Assembly (NCBI GenBank): GCA_048267245.1
Contig: JBLWXV010000001.1
Span: 930,001-994,000 of the forward strand
Source of the DNA: JBLWXV01 sp048267245
GTDB lineage: Bacteria > Bdellovibrionota > Bacteriovoracia > Bacteriovoracales > Bacteriovoracaceae
Direction of reading: 5' to 3'
Length of the DNA: 64,000 nt
Below are positions 42,259-50,500 of this stretch, piece after piece. Numbering within the stretch: position 1 is the stretch's first letter; each line of letters starts with the position of its first letter. The translations under genes were made by a program, and so were the position numbers. Below the pieces are notes generated by a model, which saw nothing but the letters and a program-made list of their open reading frames with translations, was not told the origin of the DNA and did not search any database.

Positions 42259-43008
42259 ATGCGCAATCTTGAGTCGGCGGTGGAAATTGATAAAGTGACA
42301 AAGATCTTTGGAGATCACACGGTTCTGCACGACCTAAGTTTCAATATTCCAAAGAATAAAATCACTACCATCCTAGGATTCTCCGGAGCGGGAAAGTCCA
42401 CACTGCTTAAGCATATCCTTGGTCTGCACCACCCGACTTCGGGAGCGGTGACGGTTCTTGGAAAGCGCCTGCGCGACCTCGACGATATGGAACTTAGGGA
42501 ATTTCGCCAGAACTTTGGGATGCTCTTTCAGTACGCCGCACTTTTTGATTCCAAGACGGCCTTTGAAAATGTGGCATTTCCCCTGCGCGAATTTACCAAA
42601 ATGTCGGATGAGGAAATTGGGCAAAAAGTTCACTCGCTTTTAGAGTCGGTGGGGATTGCGGAGATTTCCTATCACAAGATTCCCTCTGAGCTATCTGGCG
42701 GCATGAGAAAGAGGGTGGGGCTTGCTCGCGCTCTGGCCTTGAGCCCCCAGATTATGCTCTACGACGAGCCCACAACGGGGCTTGATCCAATTACAACAAA
42801 AATGGTCAACGATCTCATTGTGGATACGGCCGCGCTTCATAGAGATAGAGGATTAACGTCAATTATTATTAGTCACGATGTGAAGGCAACACTCAAAATT
42901 TCTGACTTTGTGGCCTTCCTTGACCGTGGTAGAATTGTTGAATACTTACCTGCGCATGACTTTGCAAACTCTGAGAATCCTTTGGTTCAAGAGTTTATAA
43001 ATTTATAG
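42259..43008 (+). CDS. mlaF: MlaF-type ABC transporter ATP-binding protein
   Basis: The 249-residue ATPase has Walker A GFSGAGKST (40-48), signature LSGGM (145-149) and Walker B IMLYDEP (165-171), plus the H-loop SHD. It powers lipid transport by MlaE in the cytoplasm. It is 8 bases after mlaE and 24 bases before mlaD. Confidence 0.95.
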   Translation: MRNLESAVEIDKVTKIFGDHTVLHDLSFNIPKNKITTILGFSGAGKSTLLKHILGLHHPTSGAVTVLGKRLRDLDDMELREFRQNFGMLFQYAALFDSKTAFENVAFPLREFTKMSDEEIGQKVHSLLESVGIAEISYHKIPSELSGGMRKRVGLARALALSPQIMLYDEPTTGLDPITTKMVNDLIVDTAALHRDRGLTSIIISHDVKATLKISDFVAFLDRGRIVEYLPAHDFANSENPLVQEFINL

Positions 43009-43032
43009 AAGCCTGTCCATGGAAGGAAGAGG

Positions 43033-44403
43033 ATGAACGAATTTAAAGTGGGTCTCTTGGCCCTGGCCACGATGGCAGCAATCGTCGTGATGTCACTGAA
43101 AGTGACCTCGAATCAATCGGGTTTTGGCGACTATGTCACGTATAGAACTGTTATCAGTGACGCCTCTGGAATCTTTCCAAAAACACCTATAAAAGTGGCC
43201 GGGATCAATGCCGGTAGAATTAAAGACATCAGCCTTCAAGGTAACCAGGCTCACATTACTTTCGAAGTTCTCTCTCGCATTGCCGTTCCAGAGGACTCAA
43301 CTCTTAAAATTAAGACAGTAGGCTTTCTTGGAGATAAGTATCTTGAGATTTACGTGGGCTCTAGTCCGACTCAACTCAAGGAGATGGGCTATATCACTTC
43401 TGAAGAAGGTGGTGGTATTGAAACCCTAGTTAAGGACGCCTCAGAAATTCTAAAAGACGTTAAAGTGATCACTAATAGCTTGAAGGGAACGATCTCACCT
43501 GATGGTGAAGAATCTCCAATCAAACAAATCTTTGAAGACATTAAAGTAATTACTGCTAATACCAAAGTTCTCACTTCTGATCTCAAGGTTTTAATTGGAG
43601 ATAACCAACAAAAGCTAAATGAGATGATCGAAAATCTTCGTCGCTTCTCTGAAGATGTGGCGTATCAAGTTGATAATGCTAATCAAGATAGTGCGATGAG
43701 AGATCTTAAGAAAATTCTCGCCAACGTTGATCGCCTGACTGATGACATGAAGGTTATTGTCTCAGATATTAGGGCCGGCCGCGGGACTATGGGCAAGCTC
43801 CTAGTTGAAGAGGAGATTGCCGATGAGGTCCGTGAAACTCTTGCGGGCGTGAGAAAGATTGTTACTAAAGTTGATGCCATCAGAACTGAGCTCTCAGTTT
43901 ACTCTGGCGCCAACACGGATTTTGGAGCTGAGACTAGGGCCGATTTAAAAATCTTTCCAAGCCCTGAGCGCTTCTATCTTCTTGGCGTTGTCACTTCTGA
44001 GCTTGGTCCAGAGACTAAGACAGAGACCACAACAGAGATTAACGGAGTAAAGACAACTGAATTGAGATCAGAGCGCAAGCGCGATACATATCGCTTTAAC
44101 CTTCAAATTGGCCGCAGACTTCACAACTGGAGCTTTAGAGGTGGGGTGATTGAGTCTAAAGGTGGTCTTGGCGTCGATTATGACATTCCCACTTGGGGAA
44201 CGCGCTTTACGGCAGAAGTCTTTGATTATCGAGACGATATTGGCTTTAATTATAGACTCTCGACAGAGTTTCAAGTGTGGAACGTTATCTATGGACGCCT
44301 CTCGGGTGAAGATCTCGCCAGAGATGAAAGAAGCGCGACCATTAGTGCGGGCCTTAAGTTTAACGATGAAGACCTAAAAGGTCTTATTGGATTTTTCTTT
44401 TAG
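43033..44403 (+). CDS. mlaD: MlaD-type MCE protein with beta-rich C-terminal extension
   Basis: The 456-residue product has a signal anchor, then an MCE domain (about residues 36-115: YRTVISDASGIFPKTPIKVAGI, TVGFLGDKYLEIYVG), a helical coiled region to about 290 and a C-terminal part (about 300-456) rich in alternating beta strands ending in GLIGFFF. MCE proteins form hexameric lipid-carrying rings in the periplasm. The C-terminal part looks like an outer-membrane beta-barrel-type domain, which is not in the short E. coli MlaD. It follows mlaF by 24 bases. Confidence 0.87.
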   Translation: MNEFKVGLLALATMAAIVVMSLKVTSNQSGFGDYVTYRTVISDASGIFPKTPIKVAGINAGRIKDISLQGNQAHITFEVLSRIAVPEDSTLKIKTVGFLGDKYLEIYVGSSPTQLKEMGYITSEEGGGIETLVKDASEILKDVKVITNSLKGTISPDGEESPIKQIFEDIKVITANTKVLTSDLKVLIGDNQQKLNEMIENLRRFSEDVAYQVDNANQDSAMRDLKKILANVDRLTDDMKVIVSDIRAGRGTMGKLLVEEEIADEVRETLAGVRKIVTKVDAIRTELSVYSGANTDFGAETRADLKIFPSPERFYLLGVVTSELGPETKTETTTEINGVKTTELRSERKRDTYRFNLQIGRRLHNWSFRGGVIESKGGLGVDYDIPTWGTRFTAEVFDYRDDIGFNYRLSTEFQVWNVIYGRLSGEDLARDERSATISAGLKFNDEDLKGLIGFFF

Positions 44404-44405
44404 TT

Positions 44406-45824
44406 ATGTCTGAAAAAAGTTGGCTCATCAGAACTTCTAAAAAACAAATCTTGGGACCCGTCTCAAGAGAGAAGGTTATTGAGCTTATTGAAAAATCTGC
44501 CCTTACTGAGAAAGATGAGATCTCTCGCGGTAATGGATACTGGTTTCATATCAGAGAGAGGGACTTACTCGATAAGTATCTCTATGGTGATGTTCCGCAA
44601 GAATTTAATCCGATTTCTGAAGCCCCAGATATTCTCACCGTTAACCTCGGTGGGCGTGAGGGGACTGGAACAATTGATCGCATTCCTGGACTTGCCAAGG
44701 CAAAGGCCCAGGCGGCAGCGCAACCTGTGCCAGTTGCAAAGACTGCCACTGAATCAGGGCCGGTCGCCATTGATGATGAGACATTCATTCCCTCTGAAGA
44801 TGATCTAGAGTATCCGGATATGGGTGGCGAAGATTCAGCACCTTTGACAGTTGAGGGTGAAGATGGTGAGGAGTTACTTCTACCATCAGGGGATGATCTC
44901 GATTACCCAGATATGGGAGAGGTGAGTGGGCCTGTTGCAGCTTCAGAGGCCCCGATTCCCGCACCGACACCCAAAGCTAAGAGCGCTCCCGCACCAGAGG
45001 AAGTAACAGTTGTTATGGGTGATGATGGAGAAGAAATTCATCTGCCAACTAGTGACGACTTGGAATATCCAGACATGGGTGATACCTCTGCTGATGTCAC
45101 AGAGACTAGGATTGAAGTTCAAACTAGCGCGCAAGAAAGCGATGAGGGAGAAGACCTCCTCTCAATGCCAGAAGATAACGATCTTGAGTATCCAGACATG
45201 GTGGAGCCCGAAGTTGAAGCTACTCCTCCTGCGGCCCCGGTCATCCCGGAGGCTCCAGCAGCTCCTGTAGCTGCGCCGGTTGTCTCTCTTAGTCGAAAAG
45301 CAGCACCTACTTCGGCAGTGGCCAAGGCGCTTGAACAAAAGAAAGTAGCAGCAGCCCCGGCCGTTGAAGTTCCCAAAGCCCAAGCACTACCCGTTGTTGA
45401 AGAGCTCGAAGAAGAAGAAGAGGAAGAAGACGACGAAGCAGTGCCTGAACTCGAGCAAGTCGAAGAAGAAGTAGAGTTCGATGACGATCTCGAGGATGAA
45501 GAGGAAGAAGAGGATGAGGACGAAGACGAAGACGACGAAGACACCTCTACCCGTCGCACGCGCGGGGGAGTGAGAATAAAGCGCACCTACGACGCTCCCG
45601 CCAGAAATGATCGCTATCTCTTTGCCCTCCTAGCGCTGGTGCTGATTGTTCTAGCGACTGGAATTCTCTACTACTATTCGAAAATACTTGGAAAACCTCT
45701 GCCCTTTATTGATGGCGTTTTTGTTTCAACAGCACACGCGCAAACAAACGTTCAGACATCAAGTTCGCAGGTGGAAACCAGCAATCTTAGTAAAAAAAAA
45801 ATCTTTTTGAGCTCAACCCGCTAA
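44406..45824 (+). CDS. GYF_2 (DUF4339) protein with acidic repeats and a membrane span; probably the N-terminal part of a frameshifted protein
   Basis: The frame-0 product has 472 residues: a GYF_2 domain (about 4-60), a Pro/Ala and Asp/Glu-rich region with four DDLEYPDM-type repeats (near 44806, 44893, 45052 and 45173), a highly acidic block, a basic stop-transfer (STRRTRGGVRIKRTYD) and a membrane span (about 403-425). Past it lies STAHAQ and the frame ends 24 bases after a run of ten A (45792-45801). In the -1 frame the sequence is open from that run to 47077, fused to the next ORF, giving about 890 residues. I infer ribosomal or polymerase slippage or a sequencing indel. It begins 2 bases after mlaD. 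Confidence 0.75.
   Translation: MSEKSWLIRTSKKQILGPVSREKVIELIEKSALTEKDEISRGNGYWFHIRERDLLDKYLYGDVPQEFNPISEAPDILTVNLGGREGTGTIDRIPGLAKAKAQAAAQPVPVAKTATESGPVAIDDETFIPSEDDLEYPDMGGEDSAPLTVEGEDGEELLLPSGDDLDYPDMGEVSGPVAASEAPIPAPTPKAKSAPAPEEVTVVMGDDGEEIHLPTSDDLEYPDMGDTSADVTETRIEVQTSAQESDEGEDLLSMPEDNDLEYPDMVEPEVEATPPAAPVIPEAPAAPVAAPVVSLSRKAAPTSAVAKALEQKKVAAAPAVEVPKAQALPVVEELEEEEEEEDDEAVPELEQVEEEVEFDDDLEDEEEEEDEDEDEDDEDTSTRRTRGGVRIKRTYDAPARNDRYLFALLALVLIVLATGILYYYSKILGKPLPFIDGVFVSTAHAQTNVQTSSSQVETSNLSKKKIFLSSTR
45792..45801 (+). promoter_or_regulatory. A10 slippery run between two in-line ORFs
   Basis: Ten consecutive A sit in frame 0 as AAA AAA AAA Axx. A -1 shift here (equal to one inserted A) joins the 472- and 376-residue ORFs. 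AGGTGG lies 17 bases upstream, similar in kind to the stimulator in dnaX frameshifting but more distant. Confidence 0.6.
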
Positions 45825-47077
45825 TACTCAGGGAGGGGAGTCTTCACTTCTCTCTCGATTTAGGTGGCTTCTACCTTAGAAAAATTGATTACACGATTCC
45901 TACTCAGTGCCCAAAGGCAAGTGACTACACACTCAAGTTAGTTCTCATGCTGGCGAAATCAAGAGGAGAGCTTTCGACTTGGGATGACTATTTAAATCGC
46001 TGTCTTCTCTCGCTAGAGACAAATTATCAAAAGCTCTTGGGGCTTCCTTCACTAAAGGGAAAGACTCTTAATGAAGTTGAAGCCATTCTAAAGCAAATTT
46101 CATTTCCGCAGTCTCTTAAAGATCAAATTATTTCGACATGGAAGTTAAAGTATAAGAATGATCAATTTCAGCAAGATCTCGATGAACTCAAAGAGCTTGT
46201 TGCTGCTGAATCTAAGGCGCTCACGGCGCCTCAGAGTTTCTTTGCGGCCAAGAAAGTATGGTACCGCATTAAGGACTCACCCAATTTGCAAGGTTCATTC
46301 TTAAAGAAACTCTTGGAGATGCTCTCGGCCCTTCGAGTGAAGAATATTGAATGGGCGAGAAGGGCGCTAAGCGAGGCACTCTTCATAGATCCCTATCAAT
46401 TTGCGCTTGAAGTTGATCCGGCACACCTCGAGGGAAGTGAGTTGGCCGATTACAAGAAGCAAGTTGTTGAGGCCATTAAAATTATTGCGGCTAAACTTCC
46501 CAATGAAACACTTGTTCAGATGTATGTAAATGCCCTGGCGAGTTTAACAGGCGATGAAGCATTGGTGAAATTGCGCGATGAAATGGGCTATCGCTGGTCG
46601 CTCGTAGATATTAGAAATTTTATTAAAGACCGCATGGTGGGTAGTGCTTTCCCGCACGTTTGGTTTGCGGCCCTTTCTGGAAGGACGACACAGGTTGAGA
46701 TTGATTCCTATCTTGATTCGGCCCTAGAAGTTCAAAAACTCTCAAAGTGGACTTGGGATAAATTGTGGCTCTTTAGAGTTTTCTTTCCGGCGAGTACTAA
46801 GATTAGAAGTGAGATCTACTCACAGATCAAAGAGCTTGGAAATATCTCAAAGCCAAATTTTCACCAGCGACTCCTCTTAGTTCAGTTGGCCGAAAATGCC
46901 ACTGTTAAGCGGGAGCTGCGCGAGAGTGTTCCCATGTATCAACTTCCGACCTTTCAGATAAAACGTGAATTCTACCGCGAACTCTTCTCGAGTGGGCGAG
47001 CTCCTCAATTTGCACTCTATCAACTCTGGTTTATGGGCGACATCGGTGAAGATGGATTGCTTTGGTTTGCCATTTAG
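45800..47077 (+). CDS. C-terminal part of the frameshifted GYF/acidic-repeat protein (unknown domain)
   Basis: The frame is open from 45794 to 47077. Its first ATG is at 45947 and has no ribosome-binding site, and there is no ATG, GTG or TTG between the A10 run and 45947. That 150-base stretch encodes a protein-like sequence (GSLHFSLDLGGFYLRKIDYT). From 45947 on, 376 residues are soluble and mostly helical, with no recognised domain. The simplest reading is that it is translated as an extension of the upstream ORF. The next gene starts 15 bases after the stop. Confidence 0.72.
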   Translation, partial: NLFELNPLILREGSLHFSLDLGGFYLRKIDYTIPTQCPKASDYTLKLVLMLAKSRGELSTWDDYLNRCLLSLETNYQKLLGLPSLKGKTLNEVEAILKQISFPQSLKDQIISTWKLKYKNDQFQQDLDELKELVAAESKALTAPQSFFAAKKVWYRIKDSPNLQGSFLKKLLEMLSALRVKNIEWARRALSEALFIDPYQFALEVDPAHLEGSELADYKKQVVEAIKIIAAKLPNETLVQMYVNALASLTGDEALVKLRDEMGYRWSLVDIRNFIKDRMVGSAFPHVWFAALSGRTTQVEIDSYLDSALEVQKLSKWTWDKLWLFRVFFPASTKIRSEIYSQIKELGNISKPNFHQRLLLVQLAENATVKRELRESVPMYQLPTFQIKREFYRELFSSGRAPQFALYQLWFMGDIGEDGLLWFAI

Positions 47078-47092
47078 ATTGCAGGACCTTGT

Positions 47093-47716
47093 GTGGACTA
47101 CTCACAGCCAAAATTCTATCGCTTTACCTCTGACTCTCTAGAGCTTGCTAAAAGTGTGATCCACCACTTAGAGACTCGCGCCACTCAAATTGACTCAATT
47201 CCTCTAAAGGTCTTGGAGTTGGGGGCCGGGTGCGGGGTGATTAGTTGTGAGATTGCAAATGCCTCGGGAGTTTGTCTTGAAATGAATTTGTGTGAGATTC
47301 AAGACGAGTTCCTTGAATATTTAAATCACAATATCACTCTTGTAAAACCCACTCACTCAAAGACTACCCTGCAAGTTCTTGCGAATTCATGGGAAAAGCT
47401 AGAGGCTAAGTCATTTGATTTAATATTGAGCAATCCCCCATTTTTTCTAGCTGGTCACGGTCTCACCGGTTCGGACCCCCGGCGCGAGCGCGCTAGAAGG
47501 TGGAGTCTCGCCCAGCGCGATCGATTCTATGAGGTGATTTTGGAGAAGCTAGGTCACAGTGGTGTGGTCGCGCTAGTTCTTAGGGAGAGTCCTCCTCAAT
47601 CTTTTTTGCGCCACTTTAGAGTTTTAGAAGAGAGAATAATTAATCCTCGCAGTGAAAATCTAACTCGGATTATCGTACTTGCTTTGAATATAGAGACTGA
47701 TAAAGCTCTCTTTTAA
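47093..47716 (+). CDS. TrmN6-like N6-adenine methyltransferase
   Basis: The 207-residue product has the SAM loop VLELGAGCGVIS and the amino-methyltransferase motif NPPFFLAGHG, where NPPF marks N6-adenine or N5-glutamine methylation. The layout is like tRNA1(Val) A37 methyltransferase (TrmN6). The start is GTG 47093 with AGGA 8 bases upstream. The last 57 bases overlap the convergent DciA-like gene. Confidence 0.82.
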   Translation: MDYSQPKFYRFTSDSLELAKSVIHHLETRATQIDSIPLKVLELGAGCGVISCEIANASGVCLEMNLCEIQDEFLEYLNHNITLVKPTHSKTTLQVLANSWEKLEAKSFDLILSNPPFFLAGHGLTGSDPRRERARRWSLAQRDRFYEVILEKLGHSGVVALVLRESPPQSFLRHFRVLEERIINPRSENLTRIIVLALNIETDKALF

Positions 47717-48202
47717 TTCTTCTGGGCCATCCTGGAAAATAGACATTGCCTCCGCTCGAAGCTTTTTAAATTCAGGAGATTGAGGGTGGGGAAGCGAGCG
47801 CTTCTTAGGTAGTGCGGGGCCAGCCTCAGTCATTTCTTCCGCGGCCCGGCTCGCCATCTTCTTTTGGGTATTGAAGTGGGCGCTATTAAAAATAAAGCGC
47901 AATTCCTTGACCTGTCCACGCAGCTCACTAAAGTGCGACTCAATCTTTTCGATGAGGACTTTTTCCATAAACTTAAGCTGCTCAGAAAAAGCCGAGTGGT
48001 TGGTGAGAATTGTAAGAACCTTGCGAGTGTTCTTTAGCGGAATAGTGTGCTTAGCAAGTGTTGGACCCACAACTTCAGGCCAGCTTCTAATTAACTCTAG
48101 AAAATCAAATGTCGAGTGCGCACGCGCTTTATAGGTGCGCGCTGGCCCTGTCTGATTGGACTCTTGATTGACTTGGGGCAGGAGGTCTTTTAGTGATTTC
48201 AC
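47660..48202 (-). CDS. DciA-like (DUF721) protein
   Basis: The 180-residue product matches DUF721/DciA, a protein that helps load the replicative helicase DnaB in bacteria lacking DnaC. Features are FLELIRSWPEVVGPTLAKHT and KVLTILTNHSAFSEQLKFM plus the C-terminal FIFN segment. The end overlaps the methyltransferase gene by 57 bases on the opposite strand. It has an additional charged C-terminal tail beyond the core. Confidence 0.82.
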   Translation of the reverse strand: MKSLKDLLPQVNQESNQTGPARTYKARAHSTFDFLELIRSWPEVVGPTLAKHTIPLKNTRKVLTILTNHSAFSEQLKFMEKVLIEKIESHFSELRGQVKELRFIFNSAHFNTQKKMASRAAEEMTEAGPALPKKRSLPHPQSPEFKKLRAEAMSIFQDGPEELKESFISLYIQSKYDNPS

Positions 48203-48292
48203 CCCTCAAATTTATGATTATTGGGCCCCCACGGCAAGGGATACAACGTAAAACCCATGGCCTCGCAGCGCTCGATTCAGTATGATAGCGCC

Positions 48293-48961
48293 ATGAATCG
48301 TATGCTCTCTTTATTGATTACCTTGCTCCTTGTCAGTGGATGCGCAGGCTACAATTTCGTTGGCGCCAAGAATCCTTTTGCTAGCTATGGAGTGAACTCG
48401 ATCACTGTTCCCATGTTTGTGAACCACTCCGCAATCACTGGGGTTTCAGGAGCAATGACTAAAGAGATTCGCTTGCGTCTTCAACGCTACTCCGGACTTG
48501 ATGTACGCTCTGGGGAGAATGAAGACACCGACGCGGTCTTGGTGGGTATCATCAATTCGGCCGATAGCCGCTATCAGGTCTTTACCCCAAGTGCGCGCAA
48601 ATTCACTGAGTCAGAACTTGCCGACTCGCTCGGCTCGCGCAGCCAGTTCTATGTTCCAACGAGTAGTGAGTACAAGCTCTCACTTAGATTGGTTCTCATT
48701 AAGAGGCCCAGTGCTGCCGACATTGATTTTCTCTCAACTGGACAATTCTCTCCTTTGATCAGTAGACACCCGCGAGTTATTTTCTCCCAAACTCTCGATC
48801 TCACAGGTGGATTCACCAGATATCTCGAGGGAAATCTAAGTGTTGATTCCGCCGGAGTTGTGAACTACACCAAAACTCAAGGCGTGTTTGATTCAAGTCT
48901 TCTAAGCCTAGCTAAAAGCGCTGCCGACCAATTTGAAACGGTGGTGATCCATGTCTTCTAA
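48293..48961 (+). CDS. lptE: LPS-assembly lipoprotein LptE-like
   Basis: The 222-residue product has a lipobox (LVSGC, Cys17) followed by AGYNFVG, the GYxF motif at the start of LptE. LptE plugs the LptD barrel in the outer membrane for LPS insertion. Position upstream of holA is the conserved neighbour order. I use ATG 48293; a frame opens earlier at 48221 but gives no signal peptide start. It overlaps holA by 11 bases. Confidence 0.83.
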   Translation: MNRMLSLLITLLLVSGCAGYNFVGAKNPFASYGVNSITVPMFVNHSAITGVSGAMTKEIRLRLQRYSGLDVRSGENEDTDAVLVGIINSADSRYQVFTPSARKFTESELADSLGSRSQFYVPTSSEYKLSLRLVLIKRPSAADIDFLSTGQFSPLISRHPRVIFSQTLDLTGGFTRYLEGNLSVDSAGVVNYTKTQGVFDSSLLSLAKSAADQFETVVIHVF

Positions 48962-49934
48962 GTGGAACCCCTGGGACTTTTTTAAAAATTACCCAAAGGA
49001 CCTAGGTGCGGCCGATCTCTCTGTGAGTGCAGTTTCCTTCTTTGATCCCTTCGTTGAAGAGCTTTTTAAGAGTAGGCTGAAAGACAAGGTAGGTCGCCAA
49101 AAAGAGCTTAGACTCTATCTAGGAAGTGAAGTGACCCTCGATTGGTGGGAGAGTGAGTGGAAGACACTCGATCTCTTTGCTAGCGATACATTCTATTTGA
49201 TTATTAATTCCTCAGAGATTTCAAAGGCCACCCAAGCTGGAATATTGGCCGACCTGGAGCAGACTGAGGGAAGTAGTGGAGGCAAGGAAATTTGCTTTTG
49301 CTTTTCTGGGGCACACTCCTTCTTTGACGCTCTCACTAAGAGCAAGAAGGTTGAGTCACACAAGGTAGAACCCCCCAAGTTTTGGGAGTGGAATAAGTAC
49401 TTGGTCTTCCTGGCAGAATCAAAGGGCTTTCCCTTGGGCTATGAGACTGAGCAATTTCTCTTAGATGTTCTAAATCCTAGCGGGGAAGAGTTTGCTCGGG
49501 CCATTGATATTTTAAAGCTCACTTTTAAGTCGCCCACTGATATCACTCGAGATCATCTCGTGAAGCTCTTTCAAAATGAGCACCTCGACTACTTTAAGTT
49601 GGCGGGCTTCTTTGGCTCTAAAGCTTTTTCAAAGTTCTACGAAGAGATTCTTCCCTTCTCGAGTGACCTCGAGACCATGAGATCTCTGGGGTCTTTTATG
49701 CAGTCACACCTTTTAAAGGTGTTGGATCCCTCTTATACCGAAAAGAAGAATAGACTCACGAAGTATGATCAAGAAGTGCTTGCCCACAACCGTCGCTGGA
49801 AACCCAGAGAGTTGATGCTGGCGATTCGTTTTTTTGGAAACTTAGAGCAGATGGCCAAGGAGGGTTCACCTCTTCTTGCCCAGACTTTGAGGACAAAGTA
49901 CTTCGAAGTCTTAAGTCCACTTCGAACACTTTAA
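48951..49934 (+). CDS. holA: DNA polymerase III delta subunit (HolA)-like
   Basis: The 327-residue product resembles the delta subunit of the clamp loader, which opens the beta clamp. Only weak motifs are visible (YLIINSSEISKATQAG, KWNKYLVFLAESKG), so the call relies on the conserved lptE-holA-rpsT order and length. It starts 11 bases within lptE, so translation is coupled. A terminator and the convergent rpsT follow. Confidence 0.78.
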   Translation: MSSKWNPWDFFKNYPKDLGAADLSVSAVSFFDPFVEELFKSRLKDKVGRQKELRLYLGSEVTLDWWESEWKTLDLFASDTFYLIINSSEISKATQAGILADLEQTEGSSGGKEICFCFSGAHSFFDALTKSKKVESHKVEPPKFWEWNKYLVFLAESKGFPLGYETEQFLLDVLNPSGEEFARAIDILKLTFKSPTDITRDHLVKLFQNEHLDYFKLAGFFGSKAFSKFYEEILPFSSDLETMRSLGSFMQSHLLKVLDPSYTEKKNRLTKYDQEVLAHNRRWKPRELMLAIRFFGNLEQMAKEGSPLLAQTLRTKYFEVLSPLRTL

Positions 49935-49954
49935 AAAACAGCACAAACAAAAAT

Positions 49955-49974
49955 GCCCGCTTATACAAGCGGGC
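49955..49974 (-). terminator. Terminator of rpsT
   Basis: GCCCGCTT and AAGCGGGC are perfect inverted copies around a 4-base loop, followed on the minus strand by five T. It lies about 30 bases past rpsT and may also stop holA transcription. Confidence 0.8.
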
Positions 49975-50003
49975 TATCTAAGCATTATCTTGAGATAACT
50001 TAA

Positions 50004-50264
50004 TTAGAGCTTTGAGATTTGCTTAGCAAGACGTCCTGTACGACGGTCAGCATTGTTACCTTTAACAACACCAGTCTTAGCAAGACGAGCAAGAAGACTC
50101 TGAGCTTTTGGAAGAAGGCCCTGAGCAGTTGCTTTATCACCAGCAGCGATAGCTTCGCGTAGTTTTTTGATTACAGACTTAGTTTTAGTTTTTCTAGTCT
50201 TGTTGCGCTCAGTGCGAACAATAGTTTGACGAGCTCTTTTTTCTGCAGATTTGTGGTTAGCCAC
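50004..50264 (-). CDS. rpsT: 30S ribosomal protein S20
   Basis: The 86-residue, Lys/Arg-rich product begins MANHKSAEKRARQTI, as expected for S20. The start codon is GTG 50264 with GAGGAAG upstream. A possible promoter is present 38 bases upstream. It is divergent from hbd. Confidence 0.96.
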   Translation of the reverse strand: MANHKSAEKRARQTIVRTERNKTRKTKTKSVIKKLREAIAAGDKATAQGLLPKAQSLLARLAKTGVVKGNNADRRTGRLAKQISKL

Positions 50265-50308
50265 GATACTTCCTCACTTAATAACTTCAACAACAAAATA
50301 AGGACATA

Positions 50309-50337
50309 CTTTTACGTGACGGGAGGGCTTCTGACAA
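50309..50337 (-). promoter_or_regulatory. Putative rpsT promoter
   Basis: On the minus strand TTGTCA (50332-50337) and TAAAAG (50309-50314) are spaced by 17 bases, giving a start about 38 bases before rpsT. The -10 is a moderate match. Confidence 0.5.
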
Positions 50338-50345
50338 GGGCCTAT

Positions 50346-50381
50346 CCCCGAAGTGGTGGATATTTCCCACCACAAGCGGGG
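50346..50381. promoter_or_regulatory. Strong hairpin between rpsT and hbd
   Basis: CCCCG (50346-50350) pairs with CGGGG (50377-50381), and GTGGTGG (50353-50359) with CCACCAC (50367-50373). No T-run follows, so it is not a simple terminator. Confidence 0.45.
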
Positions 50382-50432
50382 TTGATAGCGCTGTTTTGGC
50401 GCACATACCAATAAAAACATAGGGATAAATGA

Positions 50433-50461
50433 TTGAGAAACGTAATTCCCGACTGTATGAT
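50433..50461 (+). promoter_or_regulatory. Putative hbd promoter
   Basis: TTGAGA (50433-50438) and TATGAT (50456-50461) are spaced by 17 bases, each one mismatch from consensus, giving a start about 33 bases before the hbd ATG. Confidence 0.65.
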
Positions 50462-50500
50462 TCGGTGGCTTTACTGACTACATATAAAGAGGGGGAAAAT

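Noticed and set aside
45119..45586. 155-residue minus-strand ORF with long Ser runs
   Set aside because: It is the antisense of the acidic GAA/GAC-rich region; no start signal or family.
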